From Oxytricha trifallax (Eukaryota > Ciliophora > Spirotrichea > Sporadotrichida > Oxytrichidae): a stretch of DNA of 64,000 nt. Position numbers and translations under genes: made by a program. Numbering within the stretch: the stretch's first letter is position 1; each line of letters starts with the position of its first letter. Shown one piece after another: positions 25,865 to 39,864 of the stretch. Below the pieces are notes generated by a model. The model was not told the DNA's origin. It saw nothing but the letters and a program-made list of their open reading frames with translations, and ran no database searches. The stretch spans positions 33,844 to 97,843 of the forward strand of contig ARYC01000470.1 of NCBI GenBank assembly GCA_000711775.1. Direction: 5' to 3'.

Positions 25865-26393
25865 TCATATTGAATCATTCCATGGAATAATCTTCAGGCA
25901 CCTTTTATGACTTAGGCTATTGAGTTATAATTACATTTTTTATATGAACTCAATACTTTGCCCTTCTACTCTAAATTTGGATTTATTATAATGAACATTT
26001 CGAACTTGAAAAAATGGCTCATTCTCCAGTTGTCAATATTCCTTATCTTTGTTGAAAATTCTTTTTCTCATCTTAAGCGTAACTTAAATTTCTGATTCTA
26101 TTAGCAAACTTTATTAATTGGGAGAAGTAGTTAGTATGGAGAGTGGGTAGCACCCCTTAGAAATATTTTCTATCAAGCAGTAAGTTATAATCTGAGTTAA
26201 AATTCATTTATTTCATTAATTCTTAGTCTTCTTTCTGAATCTTTTTGAAAATATTCTTAACTGAAAGTTCTTCATAGTATGTAACATTTAGCTATGCTAC
26301 TTCGCCTGACTTAAGAAGCATTGTTTCTTCAGATAAGAAATCTTTGATGAATCTCATAGTTATATTCTCATCACTTGGTAAAAAAGTAGCCAT
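25865..26393 (-). pseudogene. TBE 22 kDa-like protein, copy C
   Basis: ATG at 26393 (minus strand) opens MATFLPSDENITMRFIKDFL... with TAA/TAG as Gln for 124 codons to TGA at 26019-26021. A shifted frame continues (LENEPFFQVRNVHYNKSKF) to TGA at 25865-25867. The block YFQGVLPTLHTNYFSQLIKF aligns with FFFGVLGTLKPEYLYEVIQE of the 22 kDa-type gene in the TBE at 62 kb. LENEPFFQV aligns with LQKHPFIS in the same relative position. The function of this TBE protein family is unknown. The copy lies 1.7 kb downstream of transposase C on the same strand, probably parts of one decayed element. The homology is weak at single positions but collinear. Confidence 0.55.
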
Positions 26394-26399
26394 AAATAG

Positions 26400-28075
26400 G
26401 GTTATAGTGTTATACAAGTAAAATATTAATATTATATCATAGAAAATTAACCCAGTCATTCTTTGATCTGAATCGAGATTGGAACTCCCTTACATCTTAG
26501 CATGGACAGTGGATTTTACATTTTTATTTATCTATATTAAAATTATTTGCATAAAATGAAAATTAAAATAATTACTGATCTGAACTATAGATTCATCACC
26601 AAGAGTCAACATATAAAATTGAAATTTATTTATATTTATATTTTATATATTGATGAGAAATTATTTTAGATTTTTATAATTAAATACCTTATTAAACTAA
26701 ACAATAAACTCACAGTTTTAATTATTTAAAAACTATTTTTGTGTAAAAGCTCTTTTAAAATTTAAATTGTTCTCGACTAAGGAGTTAAGTTTGAATTATA
26801 ATTTTATAGGTTTATTTTAAAATTTCAATGTTATTATATATTATTCTACAATACTAAGTAGAAGTATTTAAAATTTACCATTATCTTGAGCATTACTCAT
26901 TATACTTTTTTCAATATTAAATATATTTTTTTGTTTTTAAACAAATATGGTTATGGGTCAACAAAGCAAATTAAACATATTTACAAAAAACTAATCATTA
27001 GTGAGACTTTATTTATAATTAGAGTATCAACTCCTTAAATAATGGGTGAAGTATTGTATCCTTTTCAGAGAAAAATTAACTTATGTATGGTTGAAGTTTA
27101 CTCCGAATTGACTAACGGGATTATAGAACAAAAATATGGGAGGCATCTTAAAGTAAGAGAAAAGAAGTATATAAATTAAAGATAATTATTTACAGGGAAT
27201 TATAAGAAAAACCATTCTACTAAAGTAATATTATTATATTTGATAAATCTTTGAAAATTAAATAATATTTGTAATATACTCTAAACGAAACAAAATTATT
27301 AAATCATTGATTCTAATTTTAAAAATGGAATTAAAAATGCTAAAATTTGCCAAAAAACTCTCTCAAGGTAATATATCTCATACTAAAGGGTATATAAAGA
27401 AAGTAAGTTTTTATCTAAAATATCATATTGGCAATGTTTAATTAGACATTTCTTACGAATTAAAGTTTACAAAATTGTAATTTTTATTATATTTAAAGAT
27501 GGATTTTATTCTAACTGCGCTCCCTTTATTTTGTAAAATAGCTTAATATAAATCTATCTTCACAATATTCTTCAGATTTCAAACTATAATAGAATTTATC
27601 ATGACGCTGCACTAAACAACAAACTTTTTAGGAAAGAATAAATATAAATTAAAAAATTTCATATAAATAATTAGCTTAAATAACTACTCCTAATATATAA
27701 TATAGTTTTTACTAATTTCATTTTTTTATCAATATAATGAAATTTATTTTTAAATTATATTTTTAAAGACAGTTACTATTATTTTGAATATTTTTATTTT
27801 TAACGATTGTTTTGTTATTTATCAATATTAATCTTGAAAGCTTTTTAGAAAAAAAGACAAGGCAATTTGAAAGCCCTAATAACAATAAAAACTGCGATTT
27901 TAGAAAAGATGAGAGGTACTGAGAAATACAGATTTTTATTCTAGAATAAATATAGGAAGTAAAGAATGAGGTTAGAGTTAATGCTAGTCGATAGAAAAAT
28001 AGATGGCCAAGAGTCTTTTCAGAGCAGACATCTGCTGTATATATTTGGCTAGATATCAACAAAAATTCTTTTTTC
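26400..28075. other. AT-rich spacer between 22 kDa-like gene and transposase C
   Basis: No gene is convincingly present. A 104-codon minus-strand frame at 27763-28077 is hydrophobic low-complexity sequence next to the transposase C-terminus. I do not treat it as a gene. Confidence 0.4.
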
Positions 28076-28079
28076 ATCC

Positions 28080-29200
28080 TCTTGTCCTTATTATTCAGAT
28101 ATGTTTGTGCTAAAATTATTCTTTCATTTTTTAAATGAGCCTCTCACCCTAATTTCTTCACCATGTTCTATTAAATACTTCCATAGAGCCTTTTATTGTT
28201 ATAGAATACTTAGCTTCACCTTAATCTTGAAATCATTATTATCAACTTCTATTTAAATCTTTTCTTGCTTTAAGAAAAAAGTTCCTCTATGCAATTAAAT
28301 TCGAGGGAGAATGTGGCGTTAAACAAGAATTTCCATTAGCATACTTGAATATATCTTAAAACTATTTTAAGAAGGTGGCTCCTCAAGTTATCTAAATATA
28401 TAGCAACGTAAATTTATTTATTCTTAATCTGAAAGTACTCAATCATTGCTTTCATGTCTTTGATGTTCAAAAAATTTAGCTTTGTTTATCCTCAAGTCCA
28501 ACCTCCCTCTTTACTACCACTATTGATACAAAAGTAAAAAGCTGGAATGCCTCTTTGTGTTGTATTATTTAGTTATGACCTCCCTTGACCATGAGTGCTG
28601 AGTTACGACATATGCCTTAAAGATGATCTCATCGACATTTATAATTTTTTGCCTTAGTATATCATGCTAAGAAGCTGGGATAACCTCTAAAATCTGATTT
28701 AAATTATATCTTATTATTTCTATATATTTAATCTGTAAGTGGATCTCATGACTTTGTATTTGATTTTGTGTTTTTTTAAATGAATCAAAGTTGAGAAAGG
28801 GTAATTTCCTAAGTCAGGAAAGATCCAATGAAAAGTTTAACTCTAATTTAAAGAGATAATCTTTCCATTACCTAAAAGTTTCTTTTGCGATAAGAAATTC
28901 ATCCATTTGCTAGGGTATTTTTTGTTTTTAGACCTCAATTTTTCTACCAAGCTCTACTTTTTTAGTAATAGCTCGAACAAATTTCATGGAAACATTTATA
29001 GTTTTGGCTATGTTAATAAGTGTCGGATTAGCTTGTAATGCTTAATTGGGTGCAAGGTCCCATAGAGAAGCAACAATAAATACTATGAGATTGACTTCTT
29101 TTAGGCTGGACTTTTGAAGAATTTTATTGCCGAAAGATTGTTTATAAATATGATTCATCCAACTTTTACTAGCACATTTAAAAATTTAAGTGGTGTATAT
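28080..29200 (-). pseudogene. IS630/Tc1-type DDE transposase C
   Basis: Minus-strand translation gives an N-terminal helix-turn-helix-like block (ANPTLINIAKTINVSMKFVR, near 28960-29050). The three catalytic blocks of the DDE_3 type follow in order: IINVDEIIFKAYV (Asp at 28628-28639), then SWSREV and QYNTKRHSSF; YLDNLRSHLLK (28374-28397); and FSLEFNCIEELFSQSKKRF (Glu near 28290). This matches the family's usual D...LDNxxxH...P(E)xNxIEE pattern. Frameshifts between the blocks make it a pseudogene. It would have cut and pasted its element. The 22 kDa-like gene downstream at 25.9-26.4 kb is its likely partner. Confidence 0.75.
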
Positions 29201-29249
29201 CTATATTTTACTTTTTTATAATTTTGTCTCTTTCACAATCTATTTTTCT

Positions 29250-31180
29250 TTTATTCAGAGCATAGCTTTCTGTTAAAAGTTCTTGAACTCTTAGTATATT
29301 TGAGATATTTTTTATAGTATGTATAAACTATGATTCTTTTTTAGGATTTGTTGTACCATGTCTCAACAATGAAACATAGTTTTATACTTAGTTCTTGCTT
29401 AGGATGGACTTCATAGTCTAGTTATTACAATTTTTAAAATTATCAAATTAATACATAATACATAGAATAAATTATTATTTCTGCTTTGTGAAGTTAAAAA
29501 ACGGCATCTACTTTATCTAGAGTGGTTTTTTAATTTTAATATAAAATTTCTAATCTTAAATATTTAATGAAAGACAAGGTCAAGTAAAGCCTTAATTTTT
29601 GATTTATTTCCTCATATTTGTAATCTATTTATCTTCTTTTTACTAAATTCAGCTCTCTCTTCCAGCGTAAATATTTTTTATTACGCTTGTTTTTTTTTCT
29701 CCAAAATTAGTTTGATTTTGTGTCTAATAAAATCGTTAAATTCACTTTTAAATATTAGCCTTGGATTCTCATTTATCCATTCAACTATTAATATTTAATT
29801 TAGTCATAATATTATCTATTTATAGTAAACTAGAACTCTCATTTTACTTTAATTATTATTTTTATAATGAGATATGTCTGACCCTTCAAATTTACATGCC
29901 CTATTGAAATTTATGTCATCTAGCTTGGACTTGCTTAATGGAGCTTAAGATTTATTCAATATTTTTATTATAAAAACTAAAGTTAATTATTAAAATAATT
30001 TCTTACAATTTAATGAAATCGAAGTCTTGGTATCTCAAATGTTACAACAACTAAAAATTCAATCAGAAAACATTTTGTTGCTATTTTTTACTACAAAAAA
30101 GACATTTGGATAGTGCCCTTATTTTTTGAAATAATTTTTTTCCCCTTAATTTCTATTATTAATAGCTTAATATCTTTTAAGATCGACACTTGCATAAAAT
30201 TAATTGCAGAGTAAGAAATCACAAAGATATAAGTATTTCTTTTATTTATTTGAGGCTTTTGTACACCTTAACTCTTACTTTTTGATATAGAACTCTTAAA
30301 ATCTGTAATTTTCTCTCAATGTATTATTGTTTTATTAGTGATAATTATTTTAATTATTTGATTTAGAGATATAGTGCCAGGATCTTCAATTTCGTTATCA
30401 GAATCAGAAGCTGAAAATAAAGGGGAGAAAAATACATACGTTCCATAAAGTAAATATAAAATAGAATAGCATTTTGTTAAGGTACATTTATGATAATAGA
30501 AAAATATTATTTGTTTTATCAAATAGCTCAAAACAGTTGTCATATTCCTTCAAAAAGACTTATATAATATTTATTTAGCCCTGTTATTTGGCACTAATTA
30601 AAAATCACTATGCTAAAATAAATTTTAGAGTAATTGTTTTATCTTTTTTTTTAAAATTTTTTATATATATAAATTCACTAGACTTAATTTTTATTTTAAA
30701 TTCAATCGATTAAAGTTCTTATAAAATTTGCTAATAAAATCAAATGATTTCAAGTTCAAATTCAATAAAAATAAAGTGATGTGATAACACATAAATTTTA
30801 GCAATTAAATTTATAAATATGTTATATCACTTAATTAAGTTTATAAAATTTAAAATTTATACTGCTTATTACTTAGATTTTAAGCTTGAATTAATAGTAA
30901 ATAAATAGAATGAGCATGAATTAATATCGAAAAAAAAGTTCCTGGAATTATCACGAACATATATAGTAGATTATTAGATGGGAGGTTGAACACTATTTTT
31001 TACTGGTATAACCACCTAAAATATTTACGTAAATAAATATGTATAATAAGTATAGTTAGTATCCCTTGCTTAACTACAAGAAAACAATTATGAGATTCAT
31101 GATTTATAATTTGAAAAATATTGTGAATTAATAACTAAATTAATGATTATACAAATACTATTTGTAATAGTCAAAAAATG
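29250..31180. other. AT-rich stretch, no gene recognised
   Basis: Nothing was assigned. The minus-strand run at 30316-30543 has no family features. Confidence 0.45.
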
Positions 31181-31186
31181 GAAATA

Positions 31187-31402
31187 TCTAAAAAAACATC
31201 TTGTCTTCTTTATCATCGTAATTGTCTCCATCTTCAAGGATTTTTACAATTTCTTGTTTCCCTTTCTGTGTGTCCCTGCGAAGCACCGGCCTTGTGGCAC
31301 CAGTAATCTTACAATGTAGGACCACTTTAAAAAAAGATTTTAAGATATACTTTTTGTAACTTACATTTTATGTGAGTGCTGTACCTCCCCCTGCGTCTGA
31401 TC
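31187..31402 (-). pseudogene. Exon-intron-exon fragment, copy 2
   Basis: This is homologous to 25405-25632. The minus-strand exon reads RSDAGGGTALTQN, then a 40-base intron (31325-31364, GTAAGT...AAAG). Exon two has VLHCKITGATRPVLRRDTQK and a Glu/Asp-rich tail. The TGAxRPVLRR core is the best shared piece (copy 1 has TGAAQLVLRR). The family is not recognised. It is a short isolated fragment about 5.6 kb from the other copy, so it was probably carried by a repeat or is a relic of one. Confidence 0.45.
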
Positions 31403-31419
31403 TATACGAATACTTTTTA

Positions 31420-34400
31420 ATATATTAAACTTTTAATTAAAATAATTAATTTCCTAATATAAATAATAATTCATCAAAGATGTGTTAGCTTCAAGAAGAG
31501 TGTTTTTAAAATCACCATATGTCATTTATGTGAATAAACCAAACAATCCGTAATTAGAAGTTTTGTGAATATAAATTAATGCAAAAAAGTAAATGAAGTG
31601 GTCAATGGGTATAAAAATGGTTTATAAAACAGTGCTAGAAATGTACTAGTCAAGCATTTCTTAAATTTCAATTAGGATTAAAGAGCTCTAAGAAATGAAT
31701 GATTGACGTAAACAGTTACATCACAGTAAACCAAAAATAATAAGCAAAAAATGATTAACAAATTGGTTGGACAATTAAGATAAGCATTATATTAATATAA
31801 CATTAAGAAATACCACATTTTACTAGTAAATATTAAATAAAAATAAATATTTATGATTTTATAGAAAGCAAAGGAAAGTTAATTTCATTATTAAAGCAAA
31901 ATTTATTTGGAAACATATTAAAAGGAAAAAAACACACGAAATTCTGGATATAAAAAAAATAATTATAGCAGACACAATAAAATATATCATTTTGAGGTGA
32001 AAATACAATTATAAATTTCATTTTAATCAAATGTTTTTTTATTGATTTTCAAAAAATTAATTAAATTGATGTTTTAATGTTTATTAAAATTAAAAAATTT
32101 TATTGAATTCTAAAAATAAATTAAGTTAATTTATTTATATAAAATTCTTCGCTAAAATACAATTTGGCTTCTCAATTTTTTTTTGAGTCATTCACTAATT
32201 TGAGTTAGAAAATTTAGATTGAAGTTTAATTAAGTTCTTTTTTAATGATTTATACAATAAAGAATATATTTTCAATACACCCGTATCTTATTTAATTTTG
32301 AGTATTCAATAGAAGCACGCACCTTCTCTCATCAAAGACTATTCATATACCTTATATTAATGGGCCCTAAAATTTTCAAGAAATATTCTTAACTTCTACC
32401 TTATAACCCATTTCTAGATCTTGAATTATTTATTAGTATTCTGTTTAATTTTAAATTTTATTCTAAAATATTCCTATAACTAAACTTAAGACTGAAAATA
32501 AAAACTGCTCAAGACTATTTTAATTTTTACCAATTTTTTTTACCAAGATGCTTCATTTATGAGCCAATTATCTATAAGTTATTAAATGAGTTTGAATATT
32601 ATTTTGTCTGTTTAGATATTATAAAATTAAATTTGTTTTATCAACTTTAATTCATAAAGTGCTCATTTTATGCCTTATTTAACTTATTAAATTTGAGTTC
32701 GATTATATTATAGTATGACCTTGTAGTTTATATCAAATTTATGTTATTTGAATGATGGATATGAGTTTTAATTTAAAATTTATTTTCATCATATACTCAA
32801 TGAGCAATTTAGGACCTTTAGGTAATCGATAGCATCAATTATATTTTAAGGTTACTTATTAGATTAAATATTTAAGTTATTTTTAACTCACTTTTATTTT
32901 CCTTCTTCTTCAGATTACTACATCTTTATTTAAGGTCTACATTATTTTGAATAAATTAAATGTGAAATTATCCAAGAGATTTAATGATTTTAATATTTCT
33001 TTTTTAGAAGAAAACTTTTCTTATTTATAATACTGCTTTTATCAAAATCATATCAAACAAACAATCAAAGTAACAAAATTTTGCATTAAGTACCATTTTT
33101 ATTTTTTAAATAAAATATTTAAAAATTTTTAATTATTTAATCTATTCACAAATTTTACACTAATTTTTATAGTTCATGATTTATTGTTATTAGGACAGCT
33201 GTTCATCCCATCGTTAAAGGCGACTGTTCATGCCACAGTGCCTTTCCTTTCTTCACTTTAGAGCTTTAATATTTGCTTTTTTATAAAATTTATCAATTTA
33301 AAACATTCAATATTAAAAATTTTGTTCCGTTAAAATTTTTAAATAAAAATGAAAGAGAAACCATTCTAATCAGCGCAAAAACAACACCAAGGAGATGAAA
33401 CGTAATGCACAAAAGTAACCTGAGTACTAGAAATAATAAATATACATATGTTTTTAACTTATCCTTAATAATTTTCACATCATATTTTTAAATTTTCATC
33501 TGATTTTATTTAATTTACCTTCTGTAAAATGTAATTACAATAGAACTTGAGGAAATTTAGAATTTTATTTAATTGATTTGAGTTTAATCACTCAGAATTA
33601 ACCTCACCATTGATATGCTTGTTCAAGTTTCTTTTCAAGATAAAGTGTTAATTAATGAATTTCTTAGTTTTATGATCAAAATTTATTGGTATCTGATTCA
33701 ATAATCTTGAGTCTCTGTCAAAATATATAGTATTACCCAAAGATTTATAGGCAAAATAAAAGTTAACAGAAGATGATGTGAAATTAAAGCAAATTCAAAC
33801 TTTAATTTATTAACACAAAAATATGAAACTGAATTATTACTTTAAACTTTCATAAACTCTATGAAATTTAGGCAGATAAAGTTGCTATTTAAATAATTCC
33901 TAATATAAATGAAACTTAAGTTATCTAAATTAACTACTGCATACCGAAGAACAGCTTAATAGCAGAAAGGTAATATGTATGTTTCTCTTAATGATCCCAT
34001 TAGATTAAATAAGTAAAGTATTGAGATTTTTGGAGCAATCTTTTAGTATTAATACAAATTAATACAATGACTTTAAATGTTAACACTGTAATATACTTCT
34101 AATGTTTCTTTCAGGGCACGAGGTAAGATTATTTCAGAAGTCCGCTGACCTTTAATATTCCATGAAATATTTTACCTAAAATTTTTAGATAAGAGTGGAA
34201 AAACGGAAAAGAGCTCTTCACATTAGAAAGTATAAGTATTAAATAATAATTAATCACCTAATCATTTGATTTTTGTTACTTTAAAAATATTTCTAAATAT
34301 AGTAAAATATTTAAATGGTGAAAATGAAAAAATGAATTTTAAGCTGTATTAATCAGATTTAATTTGAATGTAAACCGTCGTAATAGAGAAAAAATATTTA

Positions 34401-35945
34401 TTTTTAATTTATTTTTTTAATAAACACTTGAACAAATTAATTTTACATATCCATACTATATAATTTAATTTTCAAAAAAACATTTTTCTAACTTTTTATT
34501 TATGTTGTTTATTTAGAATTACCTGATATTTATAGTTTATTAGCAGTCCGATATATGTTTATTGAAAATCAAAAGCATTTAATGTTAGCCGATATTTACA
34601 ATTTGAAATATAGCTTATAATATAATTGATGATTTCCTCAAAGAAATTTAGATACTTAAAGAATCATATCTTACAATATAATACTTCTCAAGATTTCTCA
34701 GAAAATCCTTAAAGCTTAGTTAAATTAATGGCTAATTTTAATCAAATTCCAAGAATACTTCATTATTTTATAAATTAGATATATATTAACAACATCTGGA
34801 AATAAAGGTTGTGTTAAAGTATTTCATAAATATGTTAATTCATGCTTATTCATACGAACAATCACAAATTGCCAACTTTTAATAACTCTATGGTGAATAT
34901 GAATAAATTATACACAATTATGTGAGAAATTTATTAAATAGATCTAGATTTTATTTTTTACTGAAGTAGATTATAAATTATGTCATTTTTCATTATTTAT
35001 ATTAGATATGGATGAAAATTAGATAAAAATGATTTAATCTATAAAAACTATAAAATTATCAAATTTAGTCATTAAGATTTACAGCTTTGATACTAATATC
35101 TTTAAATTATTACCATAAAAATAATTTCAAAAAAAATATAAAAAAAATTAACAAGCACAGAATGGTTATACTAAGTAAAGTATCAACAAATATTTTTATA
35201 AAGAGGATCTGCTAACATTGAAAGATTCAAAAAATAACAATAAAATTAAACAATAATAATTTGAACTAATTTATTCTTGGTATTTATTTCTTTCACATCA
35301 AGAAACCTCATTAAGAATTGCTAGTCATTAACATTTATCAACAAGTTCTAGACTTAAATCACACAAAACCAATTTGAAGGAGAAAACTGTTGTAACATAG
35401 TCAAACCCTGGACCAGTAATAACTACCAAACATGCCAAGATGATTAGCAATTAAAAACATATTTATCAACCATGTCAAGCTTAATCAAAATTTCTGCATA
35501 ATTTTCCAATCTAAAGTATAGACAACTCTATACTTAAAGCAGGATTCATGGAAGACAGCAGATTAGTAGAACCCCCCCCCCAAAATAAAGCAACAAATCA
35601 ACTTGTCATACAATAAAAAGAAACGGTTATTTCATCACTTTAAAGATAATTATAGTGATGATGAGTAGGTTAAGGGTCTCATTAAGGGGAGAGAAGGAAA
35701 CGAAAAATATAAGTAAATCGAAAATTCAGGATTAAGGATAGAATAAAAGCTGAAATTTATTAGAAATAAATTAAGAATTATTAGAAAAATACAAATATAA
35801 TAACAGAAAGAGACTATTAACTTATATTAAATATTAGTTTATAATAATAAATTTAATTTTTTACTTTTTTAAGTAGGCTCTTTGAAGCTTTAAAATCGAA
35901 AGACAAAGAGTTTTCAAAGCTACTGGAAAATAAGATATGGTGTTA
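31420..35945. other. AT-rich stretch, no gene recognised
   Basis: No supported gene was found. The only local oddity is a run of ten C bases at 35572-35581. The stretch at 35150-35640 is somewhat less AT-rich, but no frame was followed. Confidence 0.45.
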
Positions 35946-35953
35946 CAAATAAT

Positions 35954-36631
35954 CAGTCAAAATAGTTTAAAAATTACGAATATTTAAATTCTAAATATAT
36001 GACTAATTATAAAATGAAGCATTATTCAAACATTATTATAATTATTTTTTAAAAATTCTTTTGTTTTTTTATATTATTATAATTAAAATGGGCTCAAGTG
36101 ATAAAATTTATATTTTTACTACTTGAGCCCATTTCTTATATATTAATTAAATATATAATTAAATCTAATAAATAAAAAAAATATTATTTAATGAATATGT
36201 AATTACTTCTATACCAAAATTAAATTAGGTTTATTCATATTATTATATTTTAGGTAAAAAATTTGTTTTATATATTAAAAATGTTTAATTTTTAAGTTTT
36301 GATACTTTTATTAGAAATTTATTTCATAATTACTCATGTTAATTTTCAGGAATAAATCAAACTTAGTTTTAATTAAAAGCAAACTTAATTTCTATTTCTT
36401 ATTATTAAAAAATACACTTCAAGATATTAATTTAAAATATTAATATATAAAATTTACTCAAGTAGTAAAACGAACTATGTAATAAATTTTAAATTCTTAA
36501 TAAATAAAATTATTTTTATAAAATAAATTGATTTCAAATATAAAGTATTCGAGATTTTTAAAATAGATATAATATATATTTCTTTGTATTTAAAGATTTT
36601 TATATTCCAGATTTTTATACTATTTTGACTG
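35954..36631. mobile_element. TIR element family, copy 3 (678 bp)
   Basis: The left end CAGTCAAAATAGTTTAAAAATT and the right end ATTTTTATACTATTTTGACTG are inverted repeats. AAT flanks both sides (35951-35953 and 36632-36634). Length and ends match copy 4 at 52728-53403. The inner hairpin at 36086-36134 pairs AAATGGGCTCAAGT with ACTTGAGCCCATTT. It is non-coding and therefore a MITE-like element. The 3-base AAT target matches the ANT target of TBE transposons, so a TBE-like transposase may have moved it. Confidence 0.8.
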
Positions 36632-36639
36632 AATGTTAA

Positions 36640-38470
36640 AATATGACTAGAAAGTCAAGGTAAAACAATGGCAATATCTAAAAAATGATAGAACGTTTTT
36701 TGTTTACATTTTCTATTTAAATGACTACTATTAATTTTATTTTTTTGTTTAATTGTTTAATGTACATTTAAGCTAATTTCACATGAATCTAGAACACTAC
36801 AATGACAATTCAAGCAACATCTCATATATTTAAACTCCAAAACTCATGTGATTATATCCAACTCCTTCCTAAATATAACAATTTATTTACCACACAAACG
36901 TCAACTAGTCAATAAAGACAATTACGTCACGTAAAAACTTGAGTGATGAATTTCAATTTATAAACCTTTTTACAATTAAGATTAAAATAATACATTATTT
37001 GTAAAATCTTAAAATAATACTTATTTTAATGTAATAAATAAAATTAAAATCGATCTGGCCTACAAATATATGCAGTTTTTTCCCTACGTTTATCTTCGAA
37101 TCAGACTCTACTAGAAAATATATTAAATCAATTTGGAAAAAGACTATCCCACCAGACCATTAAAATTTACTAAATTTTTTAATAAACCTTGAGTACCGAA
37201 ATTTCAAAGGAGACATAATAAAAAAATTAGCATCATCGGATGAAAACATACGTGGTGCAAGAATAAAAAATGACACGAACTAATATTTAATATTATTCAA
37301 TCATTAATAGTTTAAAATAGAGTTTTTGATATCTGCAAACTAAGAGCAATCACAGCAAACTTCAAAATATTTTTAGGAATCAGCACGATAAACCACAATC
37401 ACAAATAAAATTATTGAAATTTAAATCAATTAGGTATAAAACATGCCTTTAAATTAAAGTCTAATTTATTTAGATTGATTACTACAAGAAAGAAGGAATT
37501 GCTAAGGACAGAAGAATTGAAGTTCTCAATTTTAGTCAAAAATACCGACTATAAACTTAAAATATAAAAATTAAGTTAACCCTATCTAAATGCTAAACTA
37601 GAAAAGATATAAGAGAGACAACAAAAGAAAGAAAAGACAACAAAAGAAGATAGGCGTAAGAAGAAAATGAACAAAGATTGAGGATCCAAAAAAACTATTT
37701 TCTTGTATTTATTGTTAATCCCATTCATACTTACATAATATTCAGTTGGGAGTACTGATGAACTCAATATTATCAAAGTATTAATAGTATTATTATTGTT
37801 ATAATCAATAACATGTAAATTTTATCCTAAGAATACTAATTAATCTAAGATTAAGTTAAAAAGTTTCAAAGTTAAAGTCAACATTTTTATTCAATTTAGT
37901 TAGCATAAATTTAATTTATAGCGTTTTATTGATTTGTAATTTTTTATTAAATCATAGATTAAACAAAGATTATTAAAGAATTAAGTAAATTTCATAAGTT
38001 ATTAATTAATTAATTTTATTTAGTGTTGGTAAATTTCTTGAAAAAGGGATATGAGCTAATGATTCCCGGATTAAACTCTCAAAATTAGATAAAGCTTTTT
38101 AGTCCTATGTCTTTATTTTACTTGCAAGAATCCCCGCTAACTATAGTTATTTAATTTCAACTTAAAGTTTGTTACTAGTCAATAAGTGTTGTATGATAAC
38201 TTCCTACGAATAATTATCCCTCACTAGTTCAGCTATTGTTTCGCTAACTTATCTCACTATCTTAAATGTAGGAACACAGATTAAATACTATGTAAGTAAA
38301 GAGTGTTACCCATTAAAAAACTCTTGATAAGTTGCTTAAATTATTGATGTCAACATTGATCATTATATTTGAGCATTAAGTTCTAATTGTATTTTTTATT
38401 GATTGTGAAATAAGCTTATTGCAATAGCTGCTCTAATAATGAATCTCTATGCAACGATTCTCTTAAGTAA
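36640..38470. other. AT-rich stretch, no gene recognised
   Basis: Nothing was assigned. The minus-strand frame at 37582-37776 has no recognisable features. Confidence 0.4.
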
Positions 38471-38479
38471 TCCAAAGAA

Positions 38480-38860
38480 AAATCAAAATTGCTTGACTAA
38501 ATTAATGTGGTTAAGAAATCTTTGAGATCACATCACATCATAAATTATTGAATGTATTCCAAGTGAGGTGCCAGTTTATTTATTTGGAAACCCTTTCGCA
38601 GTATAAAACATCTTTTTAAATTTGACATTTAGATGTTTAACCAAATGATTATAAGTAAGAGAGTGTAGGAGCTTTATAAATTACTCTATTAATTGAATGT
38701 TAATACCAAAATTTTGGGCTATTTATTGTATGATTTTTGAAATCTAGGTAGTTATGTTTCGTTAGATTGAGTCTCAAATTGTATTGAATGAGTTTTCCTT
38801 TGACGAAAAATTCATATTGATAGTTTCCGGATCACACACTTATTTTTTGTGAATTTAAAT
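38480..38860 (-). pseudogene. Transposase D remnant (TBE-type C-terminus)
   Basis: Minus-strand frames give YNLRLNLTKHNYLDF, then NSPKF, then IQLIEQFIKLLHSLTYNHLV. Their order and spacing resemble NLSVHSTKDSRREF, NVPYS and FNGIELYWGILQGLYKKLLL of the TBE transposase at 62.9-63.2 kb. That would make them the second catalytic block (Asp lost) and the third block with Glu retained. Two frameshifts separate the blocks. It is a short, highly decayed relic; similarity is by eye only and could be coincidental. Confidence 0.35.
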
Positions 38861-39864
38861 CGGAGTTTTCAATTTCCGCCTCCTTTAATTTTTATTCATC
38901 ATTCTGACTAGGAGCCTGAATAAGCTCACCGTGTATTTCCTTTGAACTCTTTTTCAAGTTAAGCCCTCTTTGTTTATTTTTAGCATTTTAATTATATACT
39001 TAAAAATTATAAAAATCAATTAGAATAAATTATGGTGCATACCAAGCTTTACGAAAATCTTCGATAAAATTTCATTATAAGTGCCTTTATAATTATGCAG
39101 ATGGGTAACTGCTTGTAAAATCCAATTTACAAACTTTACAAGCGTTTTTTCAAATGCACAAACTTCATTTCCTTTAGAATATGAGTCTTCTTGAATCTTG
39201 TGTCCTATTTTTCTCATAATTCTCCACGTATTCTGCAAATAAAGGAATAAGCAGAAGAGAATTTCCATGTGTTTACTTTAACTAAGATTAATTTCTTTGC
39301 CCTTGTTCAGGGATTGAACAAGGATTACTTTTTTATAGAATAACATATCCAATAACTTACTTATTTAATTTTGAGTTTCTAAAAGCTCAAATACAGAGGA
39401 ACTATAGTTTTTCTTGAGCTTATACAGCTTAAGGAGGTTGACATGTGCCTTATTTTTCCTTAAAATTAAAAGTTCCATTTTACTTTTTAATAATTTTATA
39501 AATAATAATAATATAAATAGTCACATAATATTCAATCAGATAGGATTACATAATTTGATAGGAATTTACTTTTTAATATGTTTTGTGACCAATATACCAT
39601 TTTAAATTCTCTAAGTCTCAATATACTTCATTTTAGACATATATGGTTTGACAATACTAATATTATAATTAATTATTGATTTAGAGTAGAGAGTAACTAT
39701 AAGGTAATGTATAATTATTAATTAACAACTTAATTCATTAATTATTTTTGAGAAATGGAGTTTCTTACGTCGAACCATCAGACACCATTGAAAATGCTAA
39801 GATTCAAGATGAGGTAAGTTTTTTGTTCCTTGCTGTTTATAGTGCTTCCTGTACTGTAATTCTT

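Noticed and set aside
27763-28077. 104-codon minus-strand membrane-like frame
   Set aside because: It has low-complexity hydrophobic content, overlaps the decayed transposase end and shows no homologue in the window.
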